Source of the DNA: a virus
IMG/VR virus record: IMGVR_UViG_3300037136_000087
Location: 1-30,302 of that record
Reading direction: 5' to 3' (one strand)
DNA length: 30,302 bases
Shown here one piece after another: positions 1 to 7,585 of the stretch. Under the pieces are notes generated by a model. The model was not told where the DNA came from, did not search any database, and was given only the letters and a program-made list of their open reading frames with translations. Position 1 is the stretch's first letter. Each line of letters starts with the position of its first letter. The position numbers were made by a program, and so were the translations under genes.

Positions 1-56
1 GCATACGCAACAGATCCAATGAGTAACATTAGACATATCGTGAGCTTATTTAACAT
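1..56 (-). CDS. Small signal-peptide protein, cut by the left window edge
   Basis: An ATG at 54-56 on the reverse strand opens a frame that reads MLNKLTICLMLLIGSVAYA and runs off the window without a stop. A lysine near the N-terminus, a leucine/isoleucine-rich core and an AYA end look like a Sec signal peptide, so the mature protein probably acts in the envelope. It overlaps the end of the preceding reverse gene (46-228) by 11 nt, which suggests translational coupling in one operon. A small secreted protein beside a small membrane protein in a phage could belong to a lysis cassette, but nothing visible proves this. The function is unknown. Confidence 0.5.
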   Translation of the reverse strand, partial: MLNKLTICLMLLIGSVAY

Positions 57-228
57 TTTTCTTCTCGATTAACAGGGCAAGAGGTCCCGCCAGGGCTATA
101 ACTAGGATCCAGAGATTAATGGCTACTGCTGCGGGTACGCCCATGAGGGAAGAGGCACATAGGTGGATAAGCCCGAACATCTTTGCCACCTCGAATACGG
201 CTGAAAAGTATGATTTAAGGTAAGTCAT
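46..228 (-). CDS. Small hydrophobic membrane protein, 60 aa
   Basis: This protein has a long hydrophobic stretch from about residue 18 to 54, enough for one or two membrane-spanning helices, and a charged tail (EKKNVK). A good ribosome site (GGAAGG, about 7 nt upstream on the reverse strand) supports the ATG. The start overlaps the stop of the upstream reverse gene as ATGA, so the two are translationally coupled, and its 3' end overlaps the next signal-peptide gene. Size and topology would fit a small holin-like or other inner-membrane phage protein. No family motif is visible, so the role is left open. Confidence 0.6.
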   Translation of the reverse strand: MTYLKSYFSAVFEVAKMFGLIHLCASSLMGVPAAVAINLWILVIALAGPLALLIEKKNVK

Positions 229-428
229 TGTTTTCCTTCCGATTTGTTTATTCTGGCGGCGATTTTTTGAGCCTGATTCTTAAAAAAAGCATCTAATTCC
301 TCAGACCTACCATCCATAGCCCTCAAGGTTAAAGTTAAAAGATTCTGTAAGTGCCAGATTTCATTAGAGATTTCCTTGGGGGGTTGTTTTTTCTTCGCTA
401 CTTTTTTCTTTTTGGATCGATTTGCCAT
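225..428 (-). CDS. Small basic protein, 67 aa, unknown function
   Basis: The first 15 residues are extremely lysine-rich (RSKKKKVAKKK), followed by a predicted helical region with leucines (IWHLQNLLTLTLRAM) and a polar C-terminus. The basic tail could bind nucleic acid or acidic membrane lipids; this is inference. It is the first gene of a three-gene reverse operon, read from a sigma70-like promoter (434-462). The next gene overlaps its stop codon by 4 nt (ATGA). There is no clear Shine-Dalgarno sequence. I do not recognise a family. Confidence 0.55.
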   Translation of the reverse strand: MANRSKKKKVAKKKQPPKEISNEIWHLQNLLTLTLRAMDGRSEELDAFFKNQAQKIAARINKSEGKQ

Positions 429-433
429 GATTC

Positions 434-462
434 ATAGTACCATCATCTATATATTCTGTCAA
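434..462 (-). promoter_or_regulatory. Sigma70-like promoter for the leftmost reverse operon
   Basis: Read on the reverse strand, a perfect -35 box TTGACA (462-457) is followed by exactly 17 nt and TACTAT (439-434, 4 of 6 consensus bases). The -10 box ends only 5 nt before the ATG at 428, so a normal start point would give a leaderless or nearly leaderless mRNA. The promoter looks host-type, unlike the CAATCTTA element upstream of the structural genes, and would fit expression by unmodified host polymerase. Confidence 0.5.
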
Positions 463-502
463 TACTCAATTTTAAGTGATATATAGGGCTAGAGCTAACC
501 GT

Positions 503-531
503 CAATCTTATCTTATAGGGCTCTCTATAAT
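503..531 (+). promoter_or_regulatory. Candidate promoter of the tape-measure operon (CAATCTTA motif plus TATAAT)
   Basis: The octamer CAATCTTA occupies 503-510, in the divergent gap upstream of the first forward gene. A perfect TATAAT lies at 526-531, 18 nt before the ATG at 550, and the gene has a GAGG ribosome site. The 9-mer TATAGGGCT occurs twice (482-490 and 514-522). The same octamer recurs upstream of other unit starts (7563, 10278, 20374, 21561 reverse, 21609). Which element positions the polymerase here cannot be decided by eye. Confidence 0.4.
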
Positions 532-549
532 CGTTCTGAGGTATTTTAA

Positions 550-2745
550 ATGGCTGGCGGCGAAGTAAAACTTAAAATTGGTGCCGATACGGCTGACCTA
601 GAAAAAGCCTTCACTAATCTCATCAAAAAGATTCAGTCAGATGCCGACAAGCTGAACCTTATGCCCACAGGTGCGAGAGGTGCGCCCGCTACTCCAGGCC
701 ATAGAGAGTATCAACAAGCACACACCAAAGCTCAACAAGCAACGAACGATAAAATTGCGGCAGAGGCTTCGAATAGAATTTTGGCTCAAAAAGAAAGCAC
801 ATTAGCTAGAATATTGCAATTAGAATCTAGGATTGCCAAAACGGGGGGAGACACTTCCGTATTGGCAGAAAAAAGATTACAAACAGAAAAAGCCATCAAT
901 AATGAGAAAAAAGCATCGGTAATATTAAGCGATAAGGCAATGGCATCTGAGGTTAGAGGATATAAAGAGCTATTCTCTACTATGGAAAGCGGATTTAAAT
1001 CTGGGGGTATGGCCGGATTAAAAAAAGCCTGGGCCGATATGAATTCAGTAGAGAAGATCGGCATGGCCGGTACTACCATCGGAGGAGTATTAGGTGGTCT
1101 AGGTATGGCCGCAGATTACGTAGGCAGAAGACCTATCGATATGGCCAGAATGCAAGCTTCTGCTATTTCTATGACTACGGGCCGACAATTAGGAGAGGCA
1201 AGAAGCGGCGAGTATACATATCAGGGCATGTATGGAGATACCAGACAGAAAGCTCAAGATCAAGCCGCATCGTCTAAAGCTTGGGGCACCGCAGGCGACA
1301 TACTTAAATTGGTTGGTGGCGTTACGACAGCTGCGGTTGTTGCCGGATCCGCTCTAGCTACCGGAGGATTAAGTTTGGCCGGAGGAGCCGCTATTGTTGG
1401 TGGGTTGGGAATGGCAGGTTCTGCCATTAACAAAGGAATACTAGATCCTTCAAAATATGCCGCTTATAGATCACAACAAGAAGCCTCAGATTTCACTACG
1501 ATGTTGGCTTCATTGCAAGAAATGAGTCCGTATAAAAAAGATGCCATCGAAAGAATGAAAGCTACTGCCGGTAGAGACATAGGCATGGAGAGAACCTTAG
1601 GACTAAAAGACTCAGACTATCTCGGCAAAGGTGGCTATTTACAACGTAATATGAATTTAGGCTTCACAGATGACATGGTAACTAATGCATCTGCAGGTAT
1701 AATAGGTGCTGGTGGCTCTTCGGCCATGGCGCGACAATCGGGAACTGCGTTACAAGCAGAACGAGGATTAGATCTAACAAACTCCCAACAACTTTTAGGA
1801 CAATTGAGTGGCACTCAAAGTATACCTGAAACTAGTAAGAAATCTTTAATAGACATTTTTGCTCGTGGATTCGATACCTCTAAATATGCTGAAGAAAACA
1901 GAAAGTACATGCAATCTGTTACCGAACAAGTCTATAGAGGTGGATCTACTTCAGTCGATGCAGCAGACAAAATTGCGGACATGATTAGATCTACAATAAG
2001 TGGCGCACCGACCTCTAGGAATATAGAGGCTGGAAAAACGGCGTTCGAAGCATTTCAGACGGCCAGCACCGCTACATCAGGATATCTAGGTGGAATAAAC
2101 GTAGCTTCAGCTATGCAAGATAAAGATTTAAGAAAAATAAAAGATCCTGCAGAACTTCAAGCTCTCTTGAAATTAAAACCTAATGAGATTGACGAAACAG
2201 ATCCCGATTTTATTGAGTCTGCCCAGAAAATGGGTCTGACTGGATCCCAATTATCTAAAAAACTAAGAGATAGGCAGGTAAGCAATATTAAAACCGCTCT
2301 AGGCGGTCGTAGTGGTATGGGCGAAAGAGGAATGATAAGCACCCTAGTCCCTGGACTTGGCGCTCCAGAACAGAAAGCTTTTGCTAATCTAGTGAATCAA
2401 CAACCATCTCCACAAAGAGATGCCGAAATACAAAAATTAATGACCGAATCTGAAAAGAAAATGGCGGGCAAAGAGACGGGTAGGGCTGGAGATACTGCGA
2501 TACAGGCATCGTCTAAAAATGCTCAGATTTCTTTAGAAACACTTAGTGAGAGTATAAATAAATTTGCTGCCGATGCCATGAAAGCCGCCAATAAATTGGG
2601 AGCAGAAGCTCCAGTCGGTAGGGCAAAGGAAAACAGCTCGTTTGGTTCGGATCAGGGTACCGGAACGCGTGGGCATAGAGTCGAAGATTTGTATGAAGCC
2701 GTGAAGTCCATGTCAGGATCCAATAAGCAGAAACAAGGAAATTAG
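550..2745 (+). CDS. Tail tape-measure-like protein, 731 aa
   Basis: The N-terminus (GEVKLKIGADTADLEKAF) has the form common in phage tape-measure proteins: a short beta segment followed by a helical start. Charged, heptad-rich helices follow to about residue 165. Two glycine/alanine-rich hydrophobic stretches at about 167-191 and 252-293 resemble the membrane-active segments of tape-measure proteins. The rest is helical and polar. By the usual 1.5 angstrom per residue rule, 731 residues would set a tail of roughly 110 nm (inference). No peptidase or lysozyme domain is evident. It is the first gene of the forward unit and is followed after 7 nt by the baseplate hub, the order expected for a contractile tail. 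Another internal virion protein is possible. Confidence 0.6.
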   Translation: MAGGEVKLKIGADTADLEKAFTNLIKKIQSDADKLNLMPTGARGAPATPGHREYQQAHTKAQQATNDKIAAEASNRILAQKESTLARILQLESRIAKTGGDTSVLAEKRLQTEKAINNEKKASVILSDKAMASEVRGYKELFSTMESGFKSGGMAGLKKAWADMNSVEKIGMAGTTIGGVLGGLGMAADYVGRRPIDMARMQASAISMTTGRQLGEARSGEYTYQGMYGDTRQKAQDQAASSKAWGTAGDILKLVGGVTTAAVVAGSALATGGLSLAGGAAIVGGLGMAGSAINKGILDPSKYAAYRSQQEASDFTTMLASLQEMSPYKKDAIERMKATAGRDIGMERTLGLKDSDYLGKGGYLQRNMNLGFTDDMVTNASAGIIGAGGSSAMARQSGTALQAERGLDLTNSQQLLGQLSGTQSIPETSKKSLIDIFARGFDTSKYAEENRKYMQSVTEQVYRGGSTSVDAADKIADMIRSTISGAPTSRNIEAGKTAFEAFQTASTATSGYLGGINVASAMQDKDLRKIKDPAELQALLKLKPNEIDETDPDFIESAQKMGLTGSQLSKKLRDRQVSNIKTALGGRSGMGERGMISTLVPGLGAPEQKAFANLVNQQPSPQRDAEIQKLMTESEKKMAGKETGRAGDTAIQASSKNAQISLETLSESINKFAADAMKAANKLGAEAPVGRAKENSSFGSDQGTGTRGHRVEDLYEAVKSMSGSNKQKQGN

Positions 2746-2752
2746 TTGATGT

Positions 2753-4702
2753 ATGTCTGATTCTAAAGCCTACACTTATTACGTCAACCCTTCAGGTTCC
2801 GGTACAGGAGAGAATAATCTCGTCCACGTTGTGAGTCCTTCGTGGGTTTTGACTTTTATTCGCTGGAAGTACAGAGATACCTATAGAATCGACGATGCTA
2901 TAAATACCAGTCCTAATCAAAACCTTAACGCCCTAAGCGCACTAAAAGATACGCTCGACCCTCTCGTTGTTATCAATGATTGCATAGGAGTATCCGTAAC
3001 ATGCAATAAGAATTCCTTCACGCCGTCCATGGAAGCTACCCTGTTACAGACGGACGTAAATTATCTTACGGCGGTAGCACCAGGAGATTTCGTTTTGGTC
3101 AATATGGTCAACTGGCAAACCCAGGCCGATAGCATATACAGCAGAGCGAATTCAAATACCCCAGGTCACATAAATGGATTTAATGATGGGTTTAAGGGTA
3201 TCTTTAAGATACAATCTGTAAGAAGAATTACCGCAGTGATCGATCAAGCGACCGGTAAAAAAGGCACTGTTTTTAAAATTACAGGATATGCCTTTACCGA
3301 ATTTAACAATATGTTGTACTTTGATCCATCAGTTGCCCTTCAAAGTCCAGATCTCCCTATTTTTGCTGGTCAAATAAGCACAACATGGCAAGAACTAGTG
3401 AGTGCCAATAAAAATCAAAGCTTGCAGGACCTAATAAGGATCTTGATAAGTAGTTTCATCGGCGAAGGCTATCCAAAAAATGCCAGCGCTACCATAACCG
3501 GCTCACAATATCAAAGTCCGAATGATAAATTTTTTATGCCCAGCATCATCGGCAAATTGATGGCTATTCCTCAAGTCACTGTTGCCGCCGATATTTATAA
3601 TTACTGGTTTGGGTTGCAAGCCTATACGCAAACTAATTCAAATATTTCTCCTAAGATCGGATTAAATCCTAAGATGGGCCAAAACGTGGATGGATTTTTC
3701 TATACGACCACTCCATGTGCAGGAAGGGCAATTTTAGCTCCGGAATATTGGAATCAGGTTAAGGCTTGGGATATTTTGAATCAATACACCAATGCCCCAC
3801 TTAATGAATTCTTTACTTGTTTCAGGGCTGATCCCGATGATGGAACAATCATTCCTACCGTTGTATTAAGACAAATCCCATTTACGAATGAAGATTTTTA
3901 TGTAAATAATGGGATCACTTCTGCAAATCTTCCGGTCACCATGTTCATGAGCGTCCCTAGATGGAAAATTGCTCCGGCAATGGTCATATCTGAGGATATT
4001 GGTAGAGATGAAGTTTTAAGAATCAATTATGTCCAGGTTTTCGCTAGGCTGCTTCAGGGTGGAGCATTAGGGGCAGATTATACTTTGGAAAGTGCTAATC
4101 ACAATTATAGATTTGATTTAAATGACATACAAAGAAGCGGATTAAGGCCAAAAATATCTGCCAGCATGTTCGATCTTTATGATACCGCTGCCTCTAGAGC
4201 AAGTTTTAATAGTCCCTTTTGGGCCAAAATCCATGCAGATGCTCTCATTGGAGGACATCTTAAGATGAGCGGCACTCTCGTATGTGCTGGTATAATGGAT
4301 CCAATAGCCATTGGGGACAATTTAGAATTCGAAGATGTTGTTTACCATATAGAACAGATAACGCATGATTGTTCGATAAACCCAACTAATGGCATTAAAA
4401 CCTTTAGGACTACTATAAAGGTATCTCAAGGTATCTCCATCTATAGCAATGCAACCAATGGGACTTCTTATCCGGAAATGGCCTACACGAATGCATATGC
4501 CGAAAGAGAATGGGACTATAAGAGAGCACAAATTTTACCTGGAGTTTCTGAAAGTCAGGATGTTCCTTATAGATCACCTGGAGTAGACGATACGAATCAG
4601 CCACTAGATCAACCCAATAATTCTTTACCACAACCCAAACAAACCGGTGTTATCGCGACTCATAGCAATACCAAAAATACCGGCAACAATAACGGATCAT
4701 AA
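2753..4702 (+). CDS. Baseplate hub protein (gp27/gpD-like), 649 aa
   Basis: This protein lies between the tape measure and the spike, the standard position of the hub that crowns the tail tube and carries the spike. The middle and C-terminal parts contain segments typical of hub proteins: a VAPGDFVLVNMVNW strand region near residue 110, a CAGRAILAPEYWNQVKAW segment near 322, and a C-terminal domain around residues 500-580 (GHLKMSGTLVCAGIMDPI, then IGDNLEFEDVVYHIEQITH) that resembles the second barrel domain of gp27-like proteins. The last 50 residues are a polar, proline/asparagine-rich tail. The start ATG is 7 nt after the previous stop, with AAGGA inside the preceding gene. The family call rests on pattern and neighbourhood, not an alignment. 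Confidence 0.65.
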   Translation: MSDSKAYTYYVNPSGSGTGENNLVHVVSPSWVLTFIRWKYRDTYRIDDAINTSPNQNLNALSALKDTLDPLVVINDCIGVSVTCNKNSFTPSMEATLLQTDVNYLTAVAPGDFVLVNMVNWQTQADSIYSRANSNTPGHINGFNDGFKGIFKIQSVRRITAVIDQATGKKGTVFKITGYAFTEFNNMLYFDPSVALQSPDLPIFAGQISTTWQELVSANKNQSLQDLIRILISSFIGEGYPKNASATITGSQYQSPNDKFFMPSIIGKLMAIPQVTVAADIYNYWFGLQAYTQTNSNISPKIGLNPKMGQNVDGFFYTTTPCAGRAILAPEYWNQVKAWDILNQYTNAPLNEFFTCFRADPDDGTIIPTVVLRQIPFTNEDFYVNNGITSANLPVTMFMSVPRWKIAPAMVISEDIGRDEVLRINYVQVFARLLQGGALGADYTLESANHNYRFDLNDIQRSGLRPKISASMFDLYDTAASRASFNSPFWAKIHADALIGGHLKMSGTLVCAGIMDPIAIGDNLEFEDVVYHIEQITHDCSINPTNGIKTFRTTIKVSQGISIYSNATNGTSYPEMAYTNAYAEREWDYKRAQILPGVSESQDVPYRSPGVDDTNQPLDQPNNSLPQPKQTGVIATHSNTKNTGNNNGS

Positions 4703-4704
4703 TT

Positions 4705-5613
4705 ATGAGCGGCAACAATTTTCTAGATAATGGAACCGTAATGCCGCATGGCTTGTTGTCCTGCGATCCTTCAGATTTTATGAGAGGGATGAATAAATCA
4801 TACAATAATACCTCTCTTAGATTCGGGGTGATTACCCAGATCTATTCCATTAATGACACTAATAATATAAGCAAGCTTACAACCGAATATGATGTAGTTG
4901 TTATCGAGCAGGATAGTAATAGAAGCGTAGCACCAGTAACGTACAAAAATTGCCTATCTGTAGATGCGCTGGGTAGCATAGCGGACTTCTTTGAGAAAAA
5001 CTATAGAGCCCAAACGAAATCGGACAATTTTCAAATCCCCCTAACAAAAGGCCAAAATGGACCTACCGTATTGGTACTTTGCTTAGATGCCACGACCGGT
5101 AAGGGCGTAATTCTAGGCGGCCTAAATCATCCCAATCGACCCACTACGTTGGTGAACGATCAACCCAGACTTGCCGGAGAGTATAACGGTGTAGCAGTTG
5201 CGGTTAATCCTGATGGCTCTACATCTTTAACCTTCAAAGGCGCCACCGATAGTTACGGCGTTCCAACCAATCCATCCCAAGGAAATACCGTTTTCCAGAT
5301 CAAGACCGACGGATCATTTGAATTTAACCACTCCACCGTGGATATCAGCGCTAATAGAAGTGGCGTGTTGAACATCACCACTAAGTCAGATACGAATATT
5401 GTAACTGGTGGGAATACGAACGTCACTACTTCTGGAAACACAAATCTCACGACTACCGGAAAAACGGTAGTTCTTTCTAAAGAGATTGATTTGAATATAA
5501 AGTCGCCGGTACCTGGAAATGGTATATTGACTAGCGATAGCTCATATGGTGTAGTGGACATGATTACGGGTTTGCCACTTTTGCCGAGCAAGACAGTTTT
5601 TGGAGACGTATAA
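4705..5613 (+). CDS. Baseplate central spike protein (OB fold plus beta-helix), 302 aa
   Basis: The first part (about residues 35-155) is an oligonucleotide-binding-like beta barrel: RFGVITQIYSIND, then YDVVVIEQDS, then GPTVLVLCLDATTGKGVILGGL, as in gp5/gpV/gp45 spike proteins. From about residue 155 there are short strand repeats (NPDGSTSLTF, TDGSFEFN). Residues about 225-265 form a regular threonine/asparagine ladder (NIVTGGNTNVTTSGNTNL) typical of the intertwined triple beta-helix of the membrane-piercing spike. It immediately follows the hub (2 nt gap) and overlaps the next gene as TAATG. No lysozyme domain is present, unlike T4 gp5. No C-terminal PAAR-like tip is evident within this gene. 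Confidence 0.72.
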   Translation: MSGNNFLDNGTVMPHGLLSCDPSDFMRGMNKSYNNTSLRFGVITQIYSINDTNNISKLTTEYDVVVIEQDSNRSVAPVTYKNCLSVDALGSIADFFEKNYRAQTKSDNFQIPLTKGQNGPTVLVLCLDATTGKGVILGGLNHPNRPTTLVNDQPRLAGEYNGVAVAVNPDGSTSLTFKGATDSYGVPTNPSQGNTVFQIKTDGSFEFNHSTVDISANRSGVLNITTKSDTNIVTGGNTNVTTSGNTNLTTTGKTVVLSKEIDLNIKSPVPGNGILTSDSSYGVVDMITGLPLLPSKTVFGDV

Positions 5614-6326
5614 TGGCCGTAAGTGGGTCCGCTCTAGCAGCATTGATCCTCGCCGATGTGGATAGCAGAATGTCTGCAATCGCAGGCCACCATCCTTTGC
5701 AACAAAGGAATACTCACTACTATACAGAAATGTGCGAAGCCATAGGCAACGGCATAATTAATGGAGCACAAACCATTTCATTCACAACCACCGATGCCGG
5801 TCTAGCAGGCGTCCCATTAGTAGCTGGCGTCGGCGCCGGTATAGGAATTGTCACCGACCCGACTTGGTTTGTTCAGGATCTCTATACGAGAATTAGAAAC
5901 TATGTCATTCAAGATTTCGGGAAAACCTTGCACGATCCCTATTTGCCTGGACCCGGAAACTCTGGCGAGTATTTATTGGCTTTGTGTCAGGGCATCAACG
6001 ACGCCATCATGTCGTATTACGTCACCGCCTGGACTTTGGTGTCAGTCCATCCCCAAATCTACATGGGCACGGGACTAATCAATGACGGGCAATTCTCTGG
6101 CCTATCCACTTCAGCCATACAGGCTGACATAATCGCGGGCGCCCCAGATTTCCACGGAAGATTTTGGCCCAGGTTAGCTCAGGCTATCGCGGAGAGCTAT
6201 GTGGGCTTAATCGAGCAGCACTCTACGGGTATGGTTACGATCACGGGTACCTGCGTAATCAACATAGCCCCACCACAAGCATGCGGCATTACCGGCGTAG
6301 GCGTCGGTAGTGGTGTCGCGTCTTAG
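5613..6326 (+). CDS. Baseplate or spike-associated protein of unknown family, 237 aa
   Basis: The start overlaps the spike stop codon by one base (TAATG), so it is co-translated with the spike. The body is mostly helical, with aromatic-rich segments (TWFVQDLYTRIRNYVIQDF; FHGRFWPRLAQAIAESYVG). The last 40 residues change to a beta and glycine-rich pattern: GMVTITGTCVIN, then GITGVGVGSGVAS. That tail, with its TGTC motif, could be a small insertion or interaction tag. Position suggests a hub, spike-tip or tape-measure-associated component. I do not recognise a characterised family. Confidence 0.6.
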   Translation: MAVSGSALAALILADVDSRMSAIAGHHPLQQRNTHYYTEMCEAIGNGIINGAQTISFTTTDAGLAGVPLVAGVGAGIGIVTDPTWFVQDLYTRIRNYVIQDFGKTLHDPYLPGPGNSGEYLLALCQGINDAIMSYYVTAWTLVSVHPQIYMGTGLINDGQFSGLSTSAIQADIIAGAPDFHGRFWPRLAQAIAESYVGLIEQHSTGMVTITGTCVINIAPPQACGITGVGVGSGVAS

Positions 6327-6334
6327 AGAATGTT

Positions 6335-6598
6335 ATGGCAAATAAAAAGCAACCATATGCGGGATATTCGGAATTGGATGTAACCATAATGGAGAGCAAT
6401 TATTACATATTGCAATTCGGCAATGACTTCATGTCTAGAGGAGGATCGTTTCTTTTTACCAAGAAAGAAATGGCTAGACTGTACAAAAGAACCGTGAAGA
6501 ATTTGATGAGCATAATTGCAACCGGCTCTCCCAAAGACAAGAAACACGCTTTAAAGTTGATGTCGCAATTAGTCATACAACCAATGCGATTGCACTAA
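6335..6598 (+). CDS. Small protein of unknown function, 87 aa
   Basis: This short basic, mostly helical protein (for example TKKEMARLYKRTVKNLMSII) ends the forward unit that starts with the tape measure. It begins 8 nt after the preceding stop, with only a weak ribosome site. Its stop overlaps the stop of the convergent reverse gene by 3 bases, leaving no room for a separate terminator. It could be a small virion or tail-assembly factor by position. No motif supports a specific role. Confidence 0.55.
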   Translation: MANKKQPYAGYSELDVTIMESNYYILQFGNDFMSRGGSFLFTKKEMARLYKRTVKNLMSIIATGSPKDKKHALKLMSQLVIQPMRLH

Positions 6599-6942
6599 CC
6601 GTTGTAGATAATACCTACTTCGGACATTCCTAAATAGTAATGTAGGATGTAGGCATTCTTGGGATGAAGTTTTTCAGTTTCCTTATAGAGCATTAAGATA
6701 GCCCCTACAGCCTCTAGAATGTGTGGGGCCATGCAATACTGTTGGTCGTGGTTATTCTCACATCTGAAAGTGCCTTTTGAGTGCTGCATATATTTAATGG
6801 CAGATTCGCCAATAACTTCTTCCTTAGAAAGACCTTCCAGTTGCTCCAGGACGTTATCCACGTTGGTCCAATCCTCTGTTTCGCTATCTATGAAGCGATG
6901 ATAAACCATTTGGATTGTTTTGACTTGTTCGGGAGTCATCAT
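6595..6942 (-). CDS. Unknown protein, 115 aa, coupled to the metzincin-like gene
   Basis: This acidic, helix-rich protein contains a cluster of cysteines and histidines near the middle (FRCENNHDQQYCMAPH, about residues 59-74) that could bind a metal, although the pattern does not match a standard zinc finger. Its ATG overlaps the stop of the upstream reverse gene by one base (TAATG), so the two form a translationally coupled pair. It was probably acquired as a small reverse-strand cassette within the tail block. I do not recognise the family. Confidence 0.55.
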   Translation of the reverse strand: MMTPEQVKTIQMVYHRFIDSETEDWTNVDNVLEQLEGLSKEEVIGESAIKYMQHSKGTFRCENNHDQQYCMAPHILEAVGAILMLYKETEKLHPKNAYILHYYLGMSEVGIIYNG

Positions 6943-7508
6943 TAGTAGATCTCACACCGCTGGAACATATCTTCGATATACGGGTACATGTGCCGATTAA
7001 AACATAGATCTGATACTACGATAGGAAACATTAAAGATATCGGACAATTATCTTCAAAAAATCCACCTCTTTTAGAAGGGTCGTTGAGAGCCTCTCTGCC
7101 ATCTTCACCATATTCCTTACCGTCACCATAATCGTGACCTCGTCCACAGTACGAATGTGTCAATTCGTGCCAGACCAGTGACATCTGACTCGTTTTGGTA
7201 AAATAGCGCCAATATTTCGAATCTATGTCGATTTCTCTAAACCATAGGCCACGATTGCTCACACCAACTGAGACCAGACCGTCGGGCGTTTTAACATCGC
7301 CACCAGTATCTTTAAACCCAACATTTATTTTATGATGGAAGGTTAGCCCGTGTAAATTAGCCAAATAAAGATACGCGTCAACATATGGAACAATTTCCGG
7401 GTCCACCTCATGATAGTGAGGCGTTGACCTATAGCCCATATTGATAAAGGTGCAACAAACAAAAGTGGCCAAAAGAACAGGGTAGAGAGCGATTTTAAAA
7501 AACTTCAT
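6942..7508 (-). CDS. Secreted or anchored metzincin-like zinc metalloprotease, 188 aa
   Basis: A hydrophobic N-terminal segment (residues 5-24, preceded by lysines) looks like a signal peptide or membrane anchor; CC at 18-19 lacks a canonical lipobox. HELTH at 114-118 supplies the HExxH zinc-binding histidines and catalytic glutamate, and His125 in CGRGHDY is a plausible third ligand. Downstream, SLM at 158-160, followed by FP, resembles the Met-turn of metzincins. The spacing HExxHxxxGxxH has one residue more than the classical HExxHxxGxxH. The protein therefore probably cleaves a peptide substrate in the envelope or outside the cell. It is transcribed against the surrounding tail genes, from a gap shared with the 880-residue wedge gene. 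Substrate and role in infection cannot be seen. Confidence 0.7.
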   Translation of the reverse strand: MKFFKIALYPVLLATFVCCTFINMGYRSTPHYHEVDPEIVPYVDAYLYLANLHGLTFHHKINVGFKDTGGDVKTPDGLVSVGVSNRGLWFREIDIDSKYWRYFTKTSQMSLVWHELTHSYCGRGHDYGDGKEYGEDGREALNDPSKRGGFFEDNCPISLMFPIVVSDLCFNRHMYPYIEDMFQRCEIY

Positions 7509-7518
7509 TCCTATTTAT

Positions 7519-7548
7519 ATCATAAGTGCCAAATCGTCTATATGTCAT
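7519..7548 (-). promoter_or_regulatory. Possible sigma70-like promoter of the metzincin-like operon
   Basis: On the reverse strand ATGACA (7548-7543, 5 of 6) is followed by 18 nt and TATGAT (7524-7519, 5 of 6). An overlapping TATAAATA (7519-7512) equals the T4 late-promoter box. Either would start transcription at or just before the ATG at 7508, giving a very short or absent leader. Both elements are short and AT-rich, so chance matches are possible. Confidence 0.3.
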
Positions 7549-7562
7549 TTGAGGTCACAGGA

Positions 7563-7570
7563 CAATCTTA
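7563..7570 (+). promoter_or_regulatory. CAATCTTA promoter-like motif upstream of the 880-aa wedge gene
   Basis: CAATCTTA lies 15 nt before the ATG at 7586 and is followed by a strong ribosome site, GGGAGG. The gene is the first forward gene after a reverse-strand pair, so a promoter must lie close by. The motif is one of six copies or near copies located upstream of transcription-unit starts in this window. Confidence 0.4.
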
Positions 7571-7585
7571 ATAGGGAGGAATTAT

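Noticed and set aside
503-531. CAATCT as a -35 box exactly 17 nt before TATAAT
   Set aside because: The spacing fits at this site only. The other copies of the octamer have no TATAAT at that distance, so the match is probably accidental or specific to this promoter.
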